Positions 63,930 through 64,000 of a DNA stretch of 64,000 nt are shown piece by piece; positions within the stretch are counted from its first letter, which is position 1, and each line of letters opens with the position of its first letter. Below the pieces are notes generated by a model that saw only the letters and a list, made by a program, of their open reading frames with translations, searched no databases and had not been told where the DNA came from. Made by a program: the position numbers and the translations under genes. The stretch spans positions 867,731 to 931,730 of the forward strand of contig NZ_KQ947985.1 of assembly GCF_001513975.1 (NCBI RefSeq), given 5' to 3'. This DNA is from Streptomyces curacoi (GTDB lineage: Bacteria > Actinomycetota > Actinomycetes > Streptomycetales > Streptomycetaceae).

Positions 63930-64000
63930 TTAGCTCGGGAGCCGGGAATCCGCTAAAGTCTCACTCGTCGGAACGGCCCAACAGCCGCGAAGACAACCCT
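63930..64000 (+). promoter_or_regulatory. Probable rRNA operon promoter and leader
   Basis: TTAGCT, 18 bases, TAAAGT, then GTCTCACTCGTCGGAACGGC. This wording matches, from memory, the conserved leader upstream of Streptomyces 16S genes. The rRNA itself would begin beyond the right edge. Confidence 0.6.

Overview
The window is high-GC actinobacterial chromosome and almost certainly Streptomyces. Coding density is high, GTG/TTG starts are common, many genes are coupled by 4-base ATGA/GTGA overlaps, and an intact sigE-cseA-cseB-cseC operon and a trpS gene with a Trp attenuator leader are both present. This looks like conserved core chromosome. I see no integrase, transposase, att site, tRNA or CRISPR array.

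Layout. 1-4.4 kb (minus): an MprF-like membrane protein, folP, an NTF2-fold protein, folB and the start of folK. 4.5-15.6 kb: esterase, coiled-coil membrane protein, two PH-domain membrane proteins, an orphan nuoD facing a MidA/NDUFAF7-type methyltransferase, a NarL-type two-component pair, a TmrB-like P-loop protein and a DUF5937/ArsR regulator. 15.6-22.5 kb: an aldolase-type PLP enzyme, then a tightly coupled cofactor operon (DUF2520 Rossmann protein, panC, nadB, nadC, coaX) feeding NAD and coenzyme A synthesis. 22.7-29.3 kb: small conserved proteins, a BlaI-type repressor, an N-acetylglutamate synthase, lsr2 and clpC.

29.3-36.1 kb is the most accessory-looking stretch. It holds a decayed NACHT/NLR-like gene, a secreted HAD phosphatase, an M23 peptidase, a divergent TetR/MFS efflux pair with two matching operators, a ~109-bp tandem array, an AraC-family regulator and a VOC protein. 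36.1-39.7 kb is the cell-envelope stress operon sigE-cseABC. 40-48 kb carries mutY, a second NarL-type pair whose kinase has an unusual C-terminal extracytoplasmic domain, a PAP2 phosphatase, a DUF4232-like protein, disA (c-di-AMP synthase) and radA. 48-64 kb carries a sigma-like/zinc-motif/BACON membrane protein, a cysteine-rich protein, a Ppx/GppA phosphatase, a TIM-barrel isomerase with a TetR regulator, ilvD, a PQQ-propeller Ser/Thr kinase, a methyltransferase, an ABC exporter, proC and trpS. The right end looks like the promoter region of an rRNA operon whose 16S gene lies outside.

From memory, the order folate genes - panC/coaX - lsr2 - clpC - disA/radA resembles the mycobacterial chromosome, so much of the window appears to be an ancient actinobacterial core block. 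No wholly new multi-gene system stands out. The best leads are the trpS attenuator, the NLR-like remnant, the nuoD/MidA pair, the sigma-like/BACON protein, the C-terminal-sensor kinase and several putative operators.
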